Under the pieces are notes generated by a model that worked only from the letters and a program-made list of their open reading frames with translations, had not been told where the DNA came from and did no database searches. The position numbers and the translations under genes are program-made. Shown piece by piece: positions 45,006 to 54,154 of a stretch of DNA of 64,000 nt; positions within the stretch are counted from its first letter, which is position 1; each line of letters starts with the position of its first letter. Source of the stretch: Sulfurimonas sp. (GTDB lineage Bacteria > Campylobacterota > Campylobacteria > Campylobacterales > Sulfurimonadaceae); the NCBI GenBank assembly GCA_028687935.1, contig JAQTZE010000007.1, forward strand, positions 1 through 64,000, given 5' to 3'.

Positions 45006-45473
45006 ATGCTCAGCAAAAATAATCGTAACAAACTCCTAGGACTCGTTGTTCTCCTAGGGTTTGGACTTTTTAACTATCTCAGTACAAACACTCCCCACTC
45101 TCCTCCAACACACGAACCCTCTAAAACGCATGAACTCTCTACAAAAAGTTCTATCTCAGAAGCTTTTAAACGCAAGCAAAGTGATCTTCAAGTTCAAGGC
45201 GAAGGCATTGTAATACGTCTTCTCAAAGATGATCTACAAGGGCTAAAACACCAAAAATTTCTACTGCGTTTAAAATCAGGAGAGACTATTCTCATCGCAC
45301 ATAATATCGATCTAGCTCCAAGAATTAATGACTTAAAAAAAGGCGATAGCGTTGCGTTTTATGGAGAGTATGAGTACAACGAAAAAGGCGGAGTCCTCCA
45401 CTGGACACATCATGATCCAAAACAACGCCATGAAAATGGATGGCTCAAACATAATAATAAAATCTACCAGTAG
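45006..45473 (+). CDS. DUF3465 family exported protein
   Basis: The 155-residue protein has an N-terminal membrane anchor or signal (NKLLGLVVLLGFGLFNYL) and a beta-rich C-terminal OB-like domain (VQGEGIVIRLLKDDL, KGDSVAFYGEYEYNEKGGVLHWTHHDP). HWTHHDP near the end is typical of DUF3465. Function unknown; it is predicted to face the periplasm. It follows pepA by five bases and carries four AAACGCA heptamers in 300 bases, so it looks native. It is the last native gene before the Wadjet operon. Confidence 0.7.
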   Translation: MLSKNNRNKLLGLVVLLGFGLFNYLSTNTPHSPPTHEPSKTHELSTKSSISEAFKRKQSDLQVQGEGIVIRLLKDDLQGLKHQKFLLRLKSGETILIAHNIDLAPRINDLKKGDSVAFYGEYEYNEKGGVLHWTHHDPKQRHENGWLKHNNKIYQ

Positions 45474-45557
45474 ACTCTTTCAAGAACGCTTTGGGCTCTT
45501 CGTTACTCACAATTTCATCCCCTATAAGGTAGTGTATTTTAGCTCTGCATTTGACAT

Positions 45558-46406
45558 TTACTTCAAAAAATACTCTTGTTCAAGAGTCCTTCCTATGCAC
45601 TTAACAGTTTCAATAAGAGATGCAATACTGGGAGTATTTCCGATAAGAGTTTGATATTTCTCATCATGCGTCTTGGACAGGTCTTTTATACCTTTTCTCT
45701 TTAAAAGACTTTCTATGTTATTAGGTATAAAGAAAGAGCCTCGGGTACCCACTATCGGCTCGTACTCTGTTTGATAGATAAATATTCCTGCCAAATCTAT
45801 ATCTCCAAAGTGTAGATAATCATTACTGATTTTAGATAGTAAGTGTCGTAGACTCTTACTTCTTTCAATAAAAAGTATTTTCTTATCTGGAAAAATAGTT
45901 CTGTCTTTTAACTTCCCGCTAATGTTTTCAAAGTTTTCAACACCAACAATTAAAATATCTTCATCGAAAGTAATATGGTTCTCCTTATGAACAAACAATG
46001 CACATCCTTTAGGAAAGCCTAGTTTTACTTCTTCTCCATTAATTTTCACACTTATATTGTCAGGACTATCCATATGAAGACCACTTTTAGGATTTACACT
46101 CTTTAACTTTGTATTGATGCCAAGCTCTGAAAGCTCTGACCTAGATAGTCCATCAGCAGTAAGAGCTAAGATGTAATTACGAAGATTATCTATGAATAAA
46201 TAGTTTGCTAAATAGTTAGTAAATGCATCTTGATTGCCCATAGAAATGTTAAATGAGTTTCTAGTTACTTTGACTTCCATAAGCGAACCTATTTCAATCA
46301 TTTCGTCTAATGTTTTTATAAAGGATTTTCCAAAAGAACTTCTCTTGACAGTCTCGCCCTGCTCTATTAAAAGCAAGACTCTAACATCTCTAAGATTTAC
46401 ACTCAT
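45558..46406 (-). CDS. jetD: Wadjet JetD (MksG): TOPRIM-type nuclease
   Basis: The 282-residue protein has a C-terminal TOPRIM domain: a strand followed by VENFEN with the metal glutamate (about 156), and HFGDIDLAGI with the paired aspartates (about 197-206). It ends in LEQEYFL, as JetD proteins do. The first 140 residues are helical/winged-helix-like. In Wadjet, JetD nicks or cuts the small circular DNA that the JetABC condensin loads and loops. It is shorter than many described JetD proteins. Its ATG overlaps jetC by four bases. Confidence 0.85.
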   Translation of the reverse strand: MSVNLRDVRVLLLIEQGETVKRSSFGKSFIKTLDEMIEIGSLMEVKVTRNSFNISMGNQDAFTNYLANYLFIDNLRNYILALTADGLSRSELSELGINTKLKSVNPKSGLHMDSPDNISVKINGEEVKLGFPKGCALFVHKENHITFDEDILIVGVENFENISGKLKDRTIFPDKKILFIERSKSLRHLLSKISNDYLHFGDIDLAGIFIYQTEYEPIVGTRGSFFIPNNIESLLKRKGIKDLSKTHDEKYQTLIGNTPSIASLIETVKCIGRTLEQEYFLK

Positions 46407-49400
46407 TGTCTCATTGCACCCTGTATTATCTTTGTTTTTCCATTGATTATTTTATAGTGATATATGCATTTATAAAAAGCAGGGATCTTTACATCAGGAG
46501 CAGCATTGAGAAATAGTATTCCTGCATTGTTGGCAAACTTGATAACCTCTCGCATGTTTCTTTGGTCAATCTTTCCGATTTCGTCTAGCAGTACATGAAC
46601 ATTCGCCTCTGTGTTTTTACGAGTCATTGATAGAACTGTATCAAGCATTGCAACATAGAGTAGAGTTTTAACAATAACAGAAGTACCCTCAGAACCAATT
46701 TGTTTTCGAGCCATAATCCACCCAGTAGATTTACCATTTTCAACAGCCATCATCTCAACACTAAATGTGTCAGCGACAGTAATCTCTTTCTCTTTTTCAG
46801 TTTTTAGATAATCCAATAACTTATCAAACCTATCTAGAATAAGATGAGTGGATTTTGAACTCTTAGCGGGTTCTGCGAATAAAGATTTAGCGTCACCATA
46901 AGGAATATCAATTTCGCTTATCGCCTGAAGCTCTGAAAGTATTCTATTTTCGCTTTTTACATACCTTAATCCTATATCATCTAGTACTGGAATTTCTCTA
47001 ACGGCGGAAGAGAGGCGTTTGCTTATTTTATCAATGCTTGATTTGATCTTCTCACTTTGGGTATTAAGATTGCCATACCTTTGCGATATATTACTCTGTA
47101 TCCCTTTGATAGATTTTGCAACAAGTTCTTTTGTTTGAGAGATACCACCACCCTGCATAAACATCTTCAAACTTTCAATTGAGGAGATTGTTTCAGAAGT
47201 AGTTTTGTTCTTATAAGTAAACCACACATGCTTATCATTACCTATCTTGCCTACTAGCCTTGTAAGAGCACTATCTAGTGAAAAATATAACTCTCTATTA
47301 GAGTTTAATAGCGATGATATTTTAGAAAATACTGCATATATGTTTTCAGCTTCAATCGCGTTTGTATTTTCCAATAGTTTATTCTCAACTAGGTATTTTT
47401 TATAGTCTGGAGTATCGAACACTTCTTTTGTTCTCTCTATAGCTTTTTTTGTGCTATCAAATTTCTCTTGTGCTACTCTCACCTTTTTCTCTAGTGCTTG
47501 AAGTTCTCCATAAATGAGAAGTTTTTGTGTCTTACTTTCTTCATCAGCCTTTGTAAATTTAGCTTGATTTATAGACAGTTCTTCTGATAGTTGTGGGATT
47601 TTATCAAAAAACTTTTTGTCTTCTCTCCAGACTGCTACCTCATTAATATACTGCTTCACTTTATCTAAAACTTTTAACGATTCGTCAAGGGCTGTCCTAG
47701 CCTTATGAAGCTCTTCTTTACTAACGCCACCATCCAAAAGTGCTTTAGTTTTGTTTTCTTCTATTTCTAAGACTTTGGCTTTAAGTGCTGTATCGAGTTT
47801 TAGTATTTCATCTTTTAGTTTTTCTTTGAGTGATGATATCTCAGCAGTTGAATTCTTTTTATACTCGTGAAACTCATCTTTTGTTTTTTGAATACGAATA
47901 GAGATAATATTATTTAGCTCATCTTTAGTGTTCTCGGACTCCTGTAACTCTTTTACTTTCTCGGTTAACTCTTGTTCTGCTTTTTTAATTGCATCTTTCC
48001 ATGCTTGAAGAGAATTTGTTACTTCAAAGTGCAACTCATCCTTAGAAGAGACAATAAGTGTTTTTAATTTTAGGATTTTACCTTCAAGCTCCTCAATGTC
48101 ATTGTTTGCAAAGAAACTATCTTTTTGGAGTTTAGCCTCAGCTTTAGTGAGCTCTTCTTTTTTCTCAGAGAGTTGTTTGTCAACATCTAGTCTTAGCTTT
48201 ATAATTAGATTTTTTTGTTCATTAATCTTTGCAGAGATGTTAGCATGAGAGTACTCCGACTCTTCAAGGTTCTGAGTATTGATTTGAAGTCCGTACATGC
48301 TCTCTATCTGTTGTGAACTTGAAGGCTCTAACACCTTGCTGTATAAAACTTGATCCTTAAGGAGTGATGTAAGTGTGAACTCAACATCTGCATGATTTTC
48401 CCTGATGTAGTGAAGTAGAGTGTCTTCTGATACATTAAGTAGTTTTTGGAGTGTCGCAATTTCTTGTTCATGAGGCTTTATCATTAAGCGATAGCGCTCC
48501 TGCGCAGAAATGTCAGCATCCTCTATTCTTCTTTCAATGCCTTTTCTTTGCTCAAGTAGTGATTGTTGTTTCTCTTGTGTTTGACTAATCTGTGCTTCTA
48601 AAGCCAAAAGTTCAGCCTCAAGCTTGCTAATATGTGCAATTAACGCATCTACTTTTTTACTAAATGGGTTATTTGCCTTTATTAGTGCAAGAGATATATT
48701 GGCCTTTGACTTTAGCTCCTGGTACTCTTTTATTTTTTGATTAGCCTCTCTTAATTTGGCATCAAATAGATCGGTAATACTTTTAATATCAGATTCTACT
48801 TTAGACTCTTTTTCTTCTAGTTGATCTCTAATTTCTTTAATCTTATTCTCTGTTATTTCAGAAAGTGCTTGCTTATTAGATGATGCATGTGTTTGTGCCT
48901 GCAGTAACTGATTGTCGTATAGCTGCGTAACATTATGCTGTTCGCCAACAAGAGCCGTGTATGTTACATTAGCATCCTTATGATTAGATTCAAATATAGA
49001 CAAGCTATCAACAAGAATTACTTTTTGCATAAAGCTGTCATCGTATTTTGCTTTTAAACTCTCAGCTCTTTGTAATTCTCTTTTAGAAAATTCGTAATTA
49101 CTCTTAGCCTCATCCCTACTTGCGTTTAGTGATGCCATTATTTCATCAAATTGTTCTTTTTTAACTTGCTGCTCTTTGTTTGAATTATGTAACTTTTCTT
49201 CAAAGTTTGCTAGGTTTGATGTGTTAAATTTATGATTCGCAACTGCTAGTTTCATTTTCGATACAAGCTCATCTTGTTCTTGAGTAAACTGTGTATATTC
49301 TTTAAATATACTAGCTATTAAACTCTTTTGTGTTTCATAAACCTTAATTGCATAATAGTCACTCATAGAATCGTATAGCTGCTCTTTTATATTGGCAATA

Positions 49401-50053
49401 TCTATTGTTTCATCACTACCAAAACTATTAGAGATTGCTTTTTCAAATGAACCTGTTTCAACACGAGAGCTTAAAAATATACTTGATTGTACATCATGTA
49501 TTAAATCATAATTCCCCTCTGCTTTCATAAGTGCAAAATCTCTAAACTCTTTAAATGTTTTGTCATTTTTAAGTGAATCTCCGCCGTAGAGTATTTCTCT
49601 ATATTTACTTGATGAAATAACTTGAGAACTTGGCTTAAATCCTTTGGCAATAAAACTTGAGAGTATTTCCTCTCTTTCTTTAATTGTTTTTCCATCTTCC
49701 AAAACAAGCGATTTTAAATCCAAATCCATATCAAGAGACATAAATCTATAAGCTATCTGATTACCATTTGCATAGGTCATCAGAAGAGTATTTCCATAAA
49801 TTCCCTCATACTCGTAGAATGCATATGAGTTCATAAATGGATATGTATATTTAAGCCAGTTGTCTTTTCCTTCTCCTCGATGAATACCTAATTTATCACT
49901 CTTGCTTGAGCCATAGAAAAAGAGTACCGCCTGCATAGTAGTTGTTTTGCCGGCTCCATTTGTACCAGTAAAAAGAGTGTTTCCTGAAACATCAACCTCT
50001 CCATAAAGAAATCTACCTGTATTTACAAATGTTATTTTTTTAAGCCCTATCAT
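46403..50053 (-). CDS. jetC: Wadjet JetC (MksB): SMC-like condensin ATPase
   Basis: The 1216-residue protein has Walker A (TGTNGAGKTTTM, about 29-40) and Walker B (VHVLLDEIGKID, about 1155) at opposite ends. Very long coiled coils (about 270-470 and 600-900) lie between, and a hinge-like middle near 540-590. A signature-like GTSVIVKTLLYV precedes Walker B. This is the MksB/JetC layout that extrudes DNA loops and senses plasmid topology. It is coupled to jetB (one-base overlap) and jetD. The sequence contains only one AAACGCA, at 49121. Confidence 0.9.
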   Translation of the reverse strand: MIGLKKITFVNTGRFLYGEVDVSGNTLFTGTNGAGKTTTMQAVLFFYGSSKSDKLGIHRGEGKDNWLKYTYPFMNSYAFYEYEGIYGNTLLMTYANGNQIAYRFMSLDMDLDLKSLVLEDGKTIKEREEILSSFIAKGFKPSSQVISSSKYREILYGGDSLKNDKTFKEFRDFALMKAEGNYDLIHDVQSSIFLSSRVETGSFEKAISNSFGSDETIDIANIKEQLYDSMSDYYAIKVYETQKSLIASIFKEYTQFTQEQDELVSKMKLAVANHKFNTSNLANFEEKLHNSNKEQQVKKEQFDEIMASLNASRDEAKSNYEFSKRELQRAESLKAKYDDSFMQKVILVDSLSIFESNHKDANVTYTALVGEQHNVTQLYDNQLLQAQTHASSNKQALSEITENKIKEIRDQLEEKESKVESDIKSITDLFDAKLREANQKIKEYQELKSKANISLALIKANNPFSKKVDALIAHISKLEAELLALEAQISQTQEKQQSLLEQRKGIERRIEDADISAQERYRLMIKPHEQEIATLQKLLNVSEDTLLHYIRENHADVEFTLTSLLKDQVLYSKVLEPSSSQQIESMYGLQINTQNLEESEYSHANISAKINEQKNLIIKLRLDVDKQLSEKKEELTKAEAKLQKDSFFANNDIEELEGKILKLKTLIVSSKDELHFEVTNSLQAWKDAIKKAEQELTEKVKELQESENTKDELNNIISIRIQKTKDEFHEYKKNSTAEISSLKEKLKDEILKLDTALKAKVLEIEENKTKALLDGGVSKEELHKARTALDESLKVLDKVKQYINEVAVWREDKKFFDKIPQLSEELSINQAKFTKADEESKTQKLLIYGELQALEKKVRVAQEKFDSTKKAIERTKEVFDTPDYKKYLVENKLLENTNAIEAENIYAVFSKISSLLNSNRELYFSLDSALTRLVGKIGNDKHVWFTYKNKTTSETISSIESLKMFMQGGGISQTKELVAKSIKGIQSNISQRYGNLNTQSEKIKSSIDKISKRLSSAVREIPVLDDIGLRYVKSENRILSELQAISEIDIPYGDAKSLFAEPAKSSKSTHLILDRFDKLLDYLKTEKEKEITVADTFSVEMMAVENGKSTGWIMARKQIGSEGTSVIVKTLLYVAMLDTVLSMTRKNTEANVHVLLDEIGKIDQRNMREVIKFANNAGILFLNAAPDVKIPAFYKCIYHYKIINGKTKIIQGAMRQ

Positions 50054-50649
50054 TACTCTTCATCCTCTATCTCATTCTTTTTTGCAACTTCATTATTTAT
50101 TCTCTGTACTGATTCATAAAACTCTGTTAGGTAATTATATGAAGAACCAACGAGATAGTTATTGAATATGTCGTCAAGCGGTATCATGCATCCGAATTTA
50201 CTAAGTGTATCAAATATGCTCACGCATCTTTCTGTGAGCGTTTTACCTTTAATACTACGCATATTTTCAAGTTCTTCCCTTCGTAAAGTATCTCCCTTGA
50301 GAGCTATTTCGAGTTCTGAGGGTGAACCTTTCCATCCTACATTGAAGTTAGGAAAAACACCTAAGACTAGAGTTATAATGTCTAGCATGCTAATCATCTG
50401 ATTCATCCTGTGCTCTTTTGCTGAATCAACAAGGTCTTTAATATAAAAAAGAAAGAAACCATCGCCCTCTTCCAAATCGTAACCAAGAGGCTCAAAGTAA
50501 GCTCTAAGAGTAGGAAGATAACTCTCACAATCTATAAACATCTTTCTTTGCTCTGGTTCAGGATGATTATCAATAATAAAGTTTCCACCTCTTAGAGTGT
50601 CAAAGATAGCTTTTGTTGTGCTTGGAAGTCTATTGGTATCTATCATCAT
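50053..50649 (-). CDS. jetB: Wadjet JetB (MksE): kite subunit
   Basis: The 198-residue winged-helix protein (LPSTTKAIFDTLRGGNFI at the start, then FEPLGYDLEEGDGFFLFYI) has the size and placement of the MksE/JetB kite subunit that bridges the condensin kleisin and head. Its ATG overlaps the jetA stop by four bases. The family call depends mainly on position between jetA and jetC. Confidence 0.85.
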   Translation of the reverse strand: MMIDTNRLPSTTKAIFDTLRGGNFIIDNHPEPEQRKMFIDCESYLPTLRAYFEPLGYDLEEGDGFFLFYIKDLVDSAKEHRMNQMISMLDIITLVLGVFPNFNVGWKGSPSELEIALKGDTLRREELENMRSIKGKTLTERCVSIFDTLSKFGCMIPLDDIFNNYLVGSSYNYLTEFYESVQRINNEVAKKNEIEDEE

Positions 50650-51878
50650 AATATTGAGTCCTGTAATGTTTTAGCTGTGTTAGAAATTGAATAAGCACTC
50701 ATGCACCTATAACCATAAACCATCTCATCCTCTTGTGTAAAAACAAGTTCTTGCGAGTTAGTGATAATTGTGTCCAGATAAGCTGCAAGTAGCTCTTCTC
50801 CATCAAGCTCTGGTTCTTTATGCTGTAAGTATGTTAAAAAACTACCCTCTTGCTCTTTTGCATCTATATATTCATAAAGAATATCACTATAATCAACTGT
50901 CACAATAATGGCTTCTTCCAAGAAATCATCTTCAATAGGTTCATTTAAGTTCGCTTTTTTCTCAATCATATTTGGCTTATTTAAACTGGCCAAATACCTT
51001 AGCTCAAACTCTTCTTCGTTGGCATAGTCTGGATAAAATTTAATCTGGACATTTCTTTTCTCAACAACGGACAAACCAGAAAGCAAGGGTTCGCGTTTGG
51101 CGTTAAAAATAAGCTCATACATATTTGTTTTGCTACGGATCTCTTTTCTGTCACTCAGCTCTTTTAGCTCAACAAGATGTTTATGAAAATGAATACTTCT
51201 CTCTGTATCCCTAATATAATCAATAACAATTTGTGTCGTTTTAATAAGAGTATCTCTTATGGTGAGTATATATTCTCCTACTCGGAACCTTTGGAGGTCT
51301 AGAGCATTATCATTTATCTGTTCAAAGAACTCCAGATGAACTCTCATGTTCCTGCTTATAAATTCAAGAGTTTCATAGAATTCATCAAGCATTTCATTAT
51401 AACCTTTGAGTTCTTGAAGTTTTTCTCTATTCGTAGCAGCGGAACGATATGTAAATTCAACATGATGTTGCATACTCTTGAGCGAATCTAAAAGATTATT
51501 GGGAATTCTTCTAAGATATCTATGTATATTTCTTGTGTGCTTGTGTGCATCTCCACTGACCTCAAACGAAGTGCGATAAAGCTCTATTGATTTTGATATC
51601 TTAAGAAAAATGTTTTTATAGTCAAAAAGCTCTTCATCATAATTATCAACCAACTGAGCCTCTAAAAACCTTGTAAGATGTTCCCCTAGTAAAACTTCAT
51701 TGTTGAAAATTTCAATAAGATTATTTGCTTCTAATTCTTCAATAGAAATATCATCAATCAAATTTCTCGCATTGGAAAGACTCATCTGCCTATTTTTACT
51801 CTCAAAAACAGCATTGAGAAAATCCTTTTTAGTTCTAAGCACAGAAATTAGCTCTAAAAAGTTTCTAGCTCTAGTCAT
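50646..51878 (-). CDS. jetA: Wadjet JetA (MksF): kleisin-like subunit
   Basis: The 410-residue protein is the first gene of the operon. It is largely helical: an N-terminal winged-helix-like part (LISVLRTKKDFLNAVFESK), a central helical bundle (about 90-250), and an acidic C-terminal half (about 300-360). This fits the MksF/JetA kleisin of Wadjet. Which Wadjet subtype it belongs to cannot be decided by eye. AAAGG lies eight bases upstream of its ATG. Confidence 0.83.
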   Translation of the reverse strand: MTRARNFLELISVLRTKKDFLNAVFESKNRQMSLSNARNLIDDISIEELEANNLIEIFNNEVLLGEHLTRFLEAQLVDNYDEELFDYKNIFLKISKSIELYRTSFEVSGDAHKHTRNIHRYLRRIPNNLLDSLKSMQHHVEFTYRSAATNREKLQELKGYNEMLDEFYETLEFISRNMRVHLEFFEQINDNALDLQRFRVGEYILTIRDTLIKTTQIVIDYIRDTERSIHFHKHLVELKELSDRKEIRSKTNMYELIFNAKREPLLSGLSVVEKRNVQIKFYPDYANEEEFELRYLASLNKPNMIEKKANLNEPIEDDFLEEAIIVTVDYSDILYEYIDAKEQEGSFLTYLQHKEPELDGEELLAAYLDTIITNSQELVFTQEDEMVYGYRCMSAYSISNTAKTLQDSIL

Positions 51879-52422
51879 TTGATATACCTTTTGTGTTGCA
51901 GAGTGTTAAATTATTAAATTTTATCAAAATATCTATTGTTTTCAAAATAAGCTTAAAAAAAATACCTTATTTTTCTATTTATCTATATATGTACAGTGCA
52001 TGACTTTAATTCAGTTTTCAACTTTTGAAAGCAAGTCGTTCTTTTTGCTATTACGTCATAAATTGCTTCTATTAAAATGTCTTATTACTCTATGAATTTT
52101 TTTCTTTTTACCATTAAATTTTGCAATACTGTAATTTGTAGTTTATAAGGTTTATTAAGTATAATCCCATTTATCTTAACTGTTTAATCATCTGTCAGAA
52201 TTCTCTTTTGAGTAGACTATGGATGAATGAACTTGATATTTGATGTTATTTTTTTATTTTATACTTACTATTTCCTCAAATACTCCCTATCAAACGTAAG
52301 GGGTGGTGCTTTTAGTGAGATTAGAAGTGTTAAAATATACCTAAAATACATTAAAAAAAAGCTATAAAAGCCTAAGATAAGGGCTATAAATACAAAAAAT
52401 ATTAATATATATCGGAGAAATA
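51879..52422. other. 544-base AT-rich gap between the Wadjet operon and ychF
   Basis: No convincing gene is present. It holds a candidate jetA promoter on the minus strand: TTGAAA (complement of 51941-51946) and TAAAAT (complement of 51919-51924), 16 bases apart. On the plus strand, TATAAT at 52160-52165 is a possible distant ychF promoter. GCTATAAA occurs twice (52361, 52383). No AAACGCA copy and no tRNA or att-like repeat were seen. It is the outer flank of the putative acquired segment. Confidence 0.5.
51919..51946 (-). promoter_or_regulatory. Candidate promoter of the jetABCD operon
   Basis: The minus strand reads TTGAAA, 16 bases, TAAAAT, then a 40-base leader with AAAGG before jetA. 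Both boxes are one base from consensus. Confidence 0.4.
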
Positions 52423-53523
52423 ATGGGTTTAGCAATAGGTCTAGTCGGACTTCCAAACGTAGGTAAATCAACAACTTTCAATGCACTCACAAAAGCACAA
52501 AACGCAGAAGCGGCAAACTATCCATTTTGTACTATCGAGCCAAATAAAGCAATCGTTCCGGTTCCGGATAAAAGATTAAACGCACTTGCAAAAATCGTAA
52601 ATCCTGAGAGAATTCAATACTCTACACTCGACTTCGTAGATATTGCAGGTCTTGTCAAAGGTGCGAGCAAGGGTGAAGGTCTTGGAAACAAGTTCTTATC
52701 AAATATCCGTGAAACAGAAGTTATCCTTCAAATCGTTCGTTGTTTTGATGATGACAATATTGTACACAATGAAGGAAATATCGATCCGCTTCGTGATGTC
52801 GATATCATCGAAGGTGAACTTATTCTTGCAGATATCGAAGTACTTTCTAACCGCACAGAGAGACTCAAGAAACAAGCAAAAACAGACAAAACTGCAAAAA
52901 TCATGCTTGAAATTGGTGAAGAACTTTTAGAATTCTTAGGTGATGGAAATCTTGCGATCAACTTTACTAATAATCAAAGTGAGGAATTTAAGCTCCTTAT
53001 GCATGAAACAAGACTTCTTACATACAAAGAGATTATGTACGGGGCAAATGTCGATGAAGATGGTCTTCTTGAAGATAATGCATACGTTGTAGCACTCAAA
53101 GAACACGCGGCAAAACACAACTGCGAAATCATCAAACTTTGTGCAAAAATCGAAGAAGAGCTTATTGGTCTTACAGAAGAAGAAGCGAATGAATTTTTGA
53201 CAGATTTAGGTGTTGAAGAGTCTGGTCTTGAACAGATTATCCACAAAGGCTTTGATAAACTTGGACTTATGAGCTACTTTACAGCTGGTGTCAAAGAAGT
53301 ACGTGCTTGGACTATTCGTAAAAACACAACTGCTCCACGCGCAGCAGCAGTTATACACAACGATTTTGAAAAAGGCTTTATCCGTGCAGAAGTTATCGCA
53401 TATAATGACTTTGTAGAACTTGGCGGCGAAGCAAAAGCAAAAGAGGCTGGCAAGATGAGACTTGAGGGGAAAGAGTATATCGTGCAAGACGGAGACATCA
53501 TGCACTTTAGATTTAACCTCTAA
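52423..53523 (+). CDS. ychF: Redox-regulated/ribosome-binding ATPase YchF (Obg-like)
   Basis: The 366-residue P-loop ATPase has GLVGLPNVGKSTTFNALT at the start, DFVDIAGLVKGASKGEGLGNKFL (about 67-89), and a C-terminal TGS domain (about 280-366, ending DGDIMHFRFNL). The motif NKAIVP replaces the usual NKxD, as in YchF, where ATP is preferred. The start is the ATG after CGGAGAAATA. In relatives it sits beside pepA. Confidence 0.96.
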   Translation: MGLAIGLVGLPNVGKSTTFNALTKAQNAEAANYPFCTIEPNKAIVPVPDKRLNALAKIVNPERIQYSTLDFVDIAGLVKGASKGEGLGNKFLSNIRETEVILQIVRCFDDDNIVHNEGNIDPLRDVDIIEGELILADIEVLSNRTERLKKQAKTDKTAKIMLEIGEELLEFLGDGNLAINFTNNQSEEFKLLMHETRLLTYKEIMYGANVDEDGLLEDNAYVVALKEHAAKHNCEIIKLCAKIEEELIGLTEEEANEFLTDLGVEESGLEQIIHKGFDKLGLMSYFTAGVKEVRAWTIRKNTTAPRAAAVIHNDFEKGFIRAEVIAYNDFVELGGEAKAKEAGKMRLEGKEYIVQDGDIMHFRFNL

Positions 53524-53552
53524 AATATATAGAAGATATTGAGGAGTAAAAA

Positions 53553-54152
53553 ATGAAGCTAGCATATGCTGGGCCAAAGCCTATTATCTCTCATACAGGT
53601 GTTGCCTTTGATAAGAACAAAGAGGATAAGTACAGCTATCTCAGCGTACTTATCACTCTTTTAAATGCTTTTAATCATGAATATATTAAAGATAAAACCT
53701 ACATATGTGATGCAAATGCACATGAGTTAAAAGCTGATGATATCTACAGTGAATTGAAAAAATATTGTCCAAACATTGATACGATAATTCAGTCTCAAAA
53801 TCATGACATAGAAGCTGCAATCGAACATGATTTACATAGAGTGGAAGAAAATAGAATATTAAACGAATTTGAAAAAGAAGCGCTTCATAATAACATTGAA
53901 TTAATGCACGATTATAAAATACAAAGATCTATCAATAAAAGTATTTATTATTGTGGGATTCATGCCTTAGCAGAACTAATTGAAAGAGAAAAAATCGAGC
54001 ATATTACTGTACCTATGTTTATAAAATACACACATATACTACACTCAGTCCAAGGAGTTCTCCAAACAGAGAAAAGACCTCTTGAGAGTAGCTTGAGTAT
54101 TTTTGAAGAAGATGAGAAGCTTATGGCAAAACTTCAGATATCTTATATCTGA
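53553..54152 (+). CDS. Conserved protein of unknown function after ychF
   Basis: The 199-residue product begins MKLAYAGPKPIISHTGVAFDKNKEDKY and is otherwise helical with many charged residues (IQSQNHDIEAAIEHDLHRVEENRIL). I recognise the opening as a pattern kept in Campylobacterota but know no function. It lacks a signal or membrane segment. It follows ychF by 29 bases on the same strand and overlaps the psd stop region by ten bases. Confidence 0.7.
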   Translation: MKLAYAGPKPIISHTGVAFDKNKEDKYSYLSVLITLLNAFNHEYIKDKTYICDANAHELKADDIYSELKKYCPNIDTIIQSQNHDIEAAIEHDLHRVEENRILNEFEKEALHNNIELMHDYKIQRSINKSIYYCGIHALAELIEREKIEHITVPMFIKYTHILHSVQGVLQTEKRPLESSLSIFEEDEKLMAKLQISYI

Positions 54153-54154
54153 AG
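54132..54154. terminator. Bidirectional terminator inside overlapping convergent gene ends
   Basis: CTTCAGATAT (54132-54141) and ATATCTGAAG (54145-54154) form a perfect ten-base stem with a three-base loop. It spans the stop codons of both the unknown gene and psd, so the last codons of each gene lie in the hairpin. Confidence 0.75.

Noticed and set aside
45474-45557. Attachment site or direct repeat at the Wadjet border
   Set aside because: I compared this 84-base gap with the 51879-52422 gap and found no shared repeat beyond short AT-rich words.
52268-52474. A 68-codon frame on the minus strand in the Wadjet-ychF gap
   Set aside because: It begins inside ychF, has no ribosome site and low-complexity hydrophobic content; probably a chance frame.
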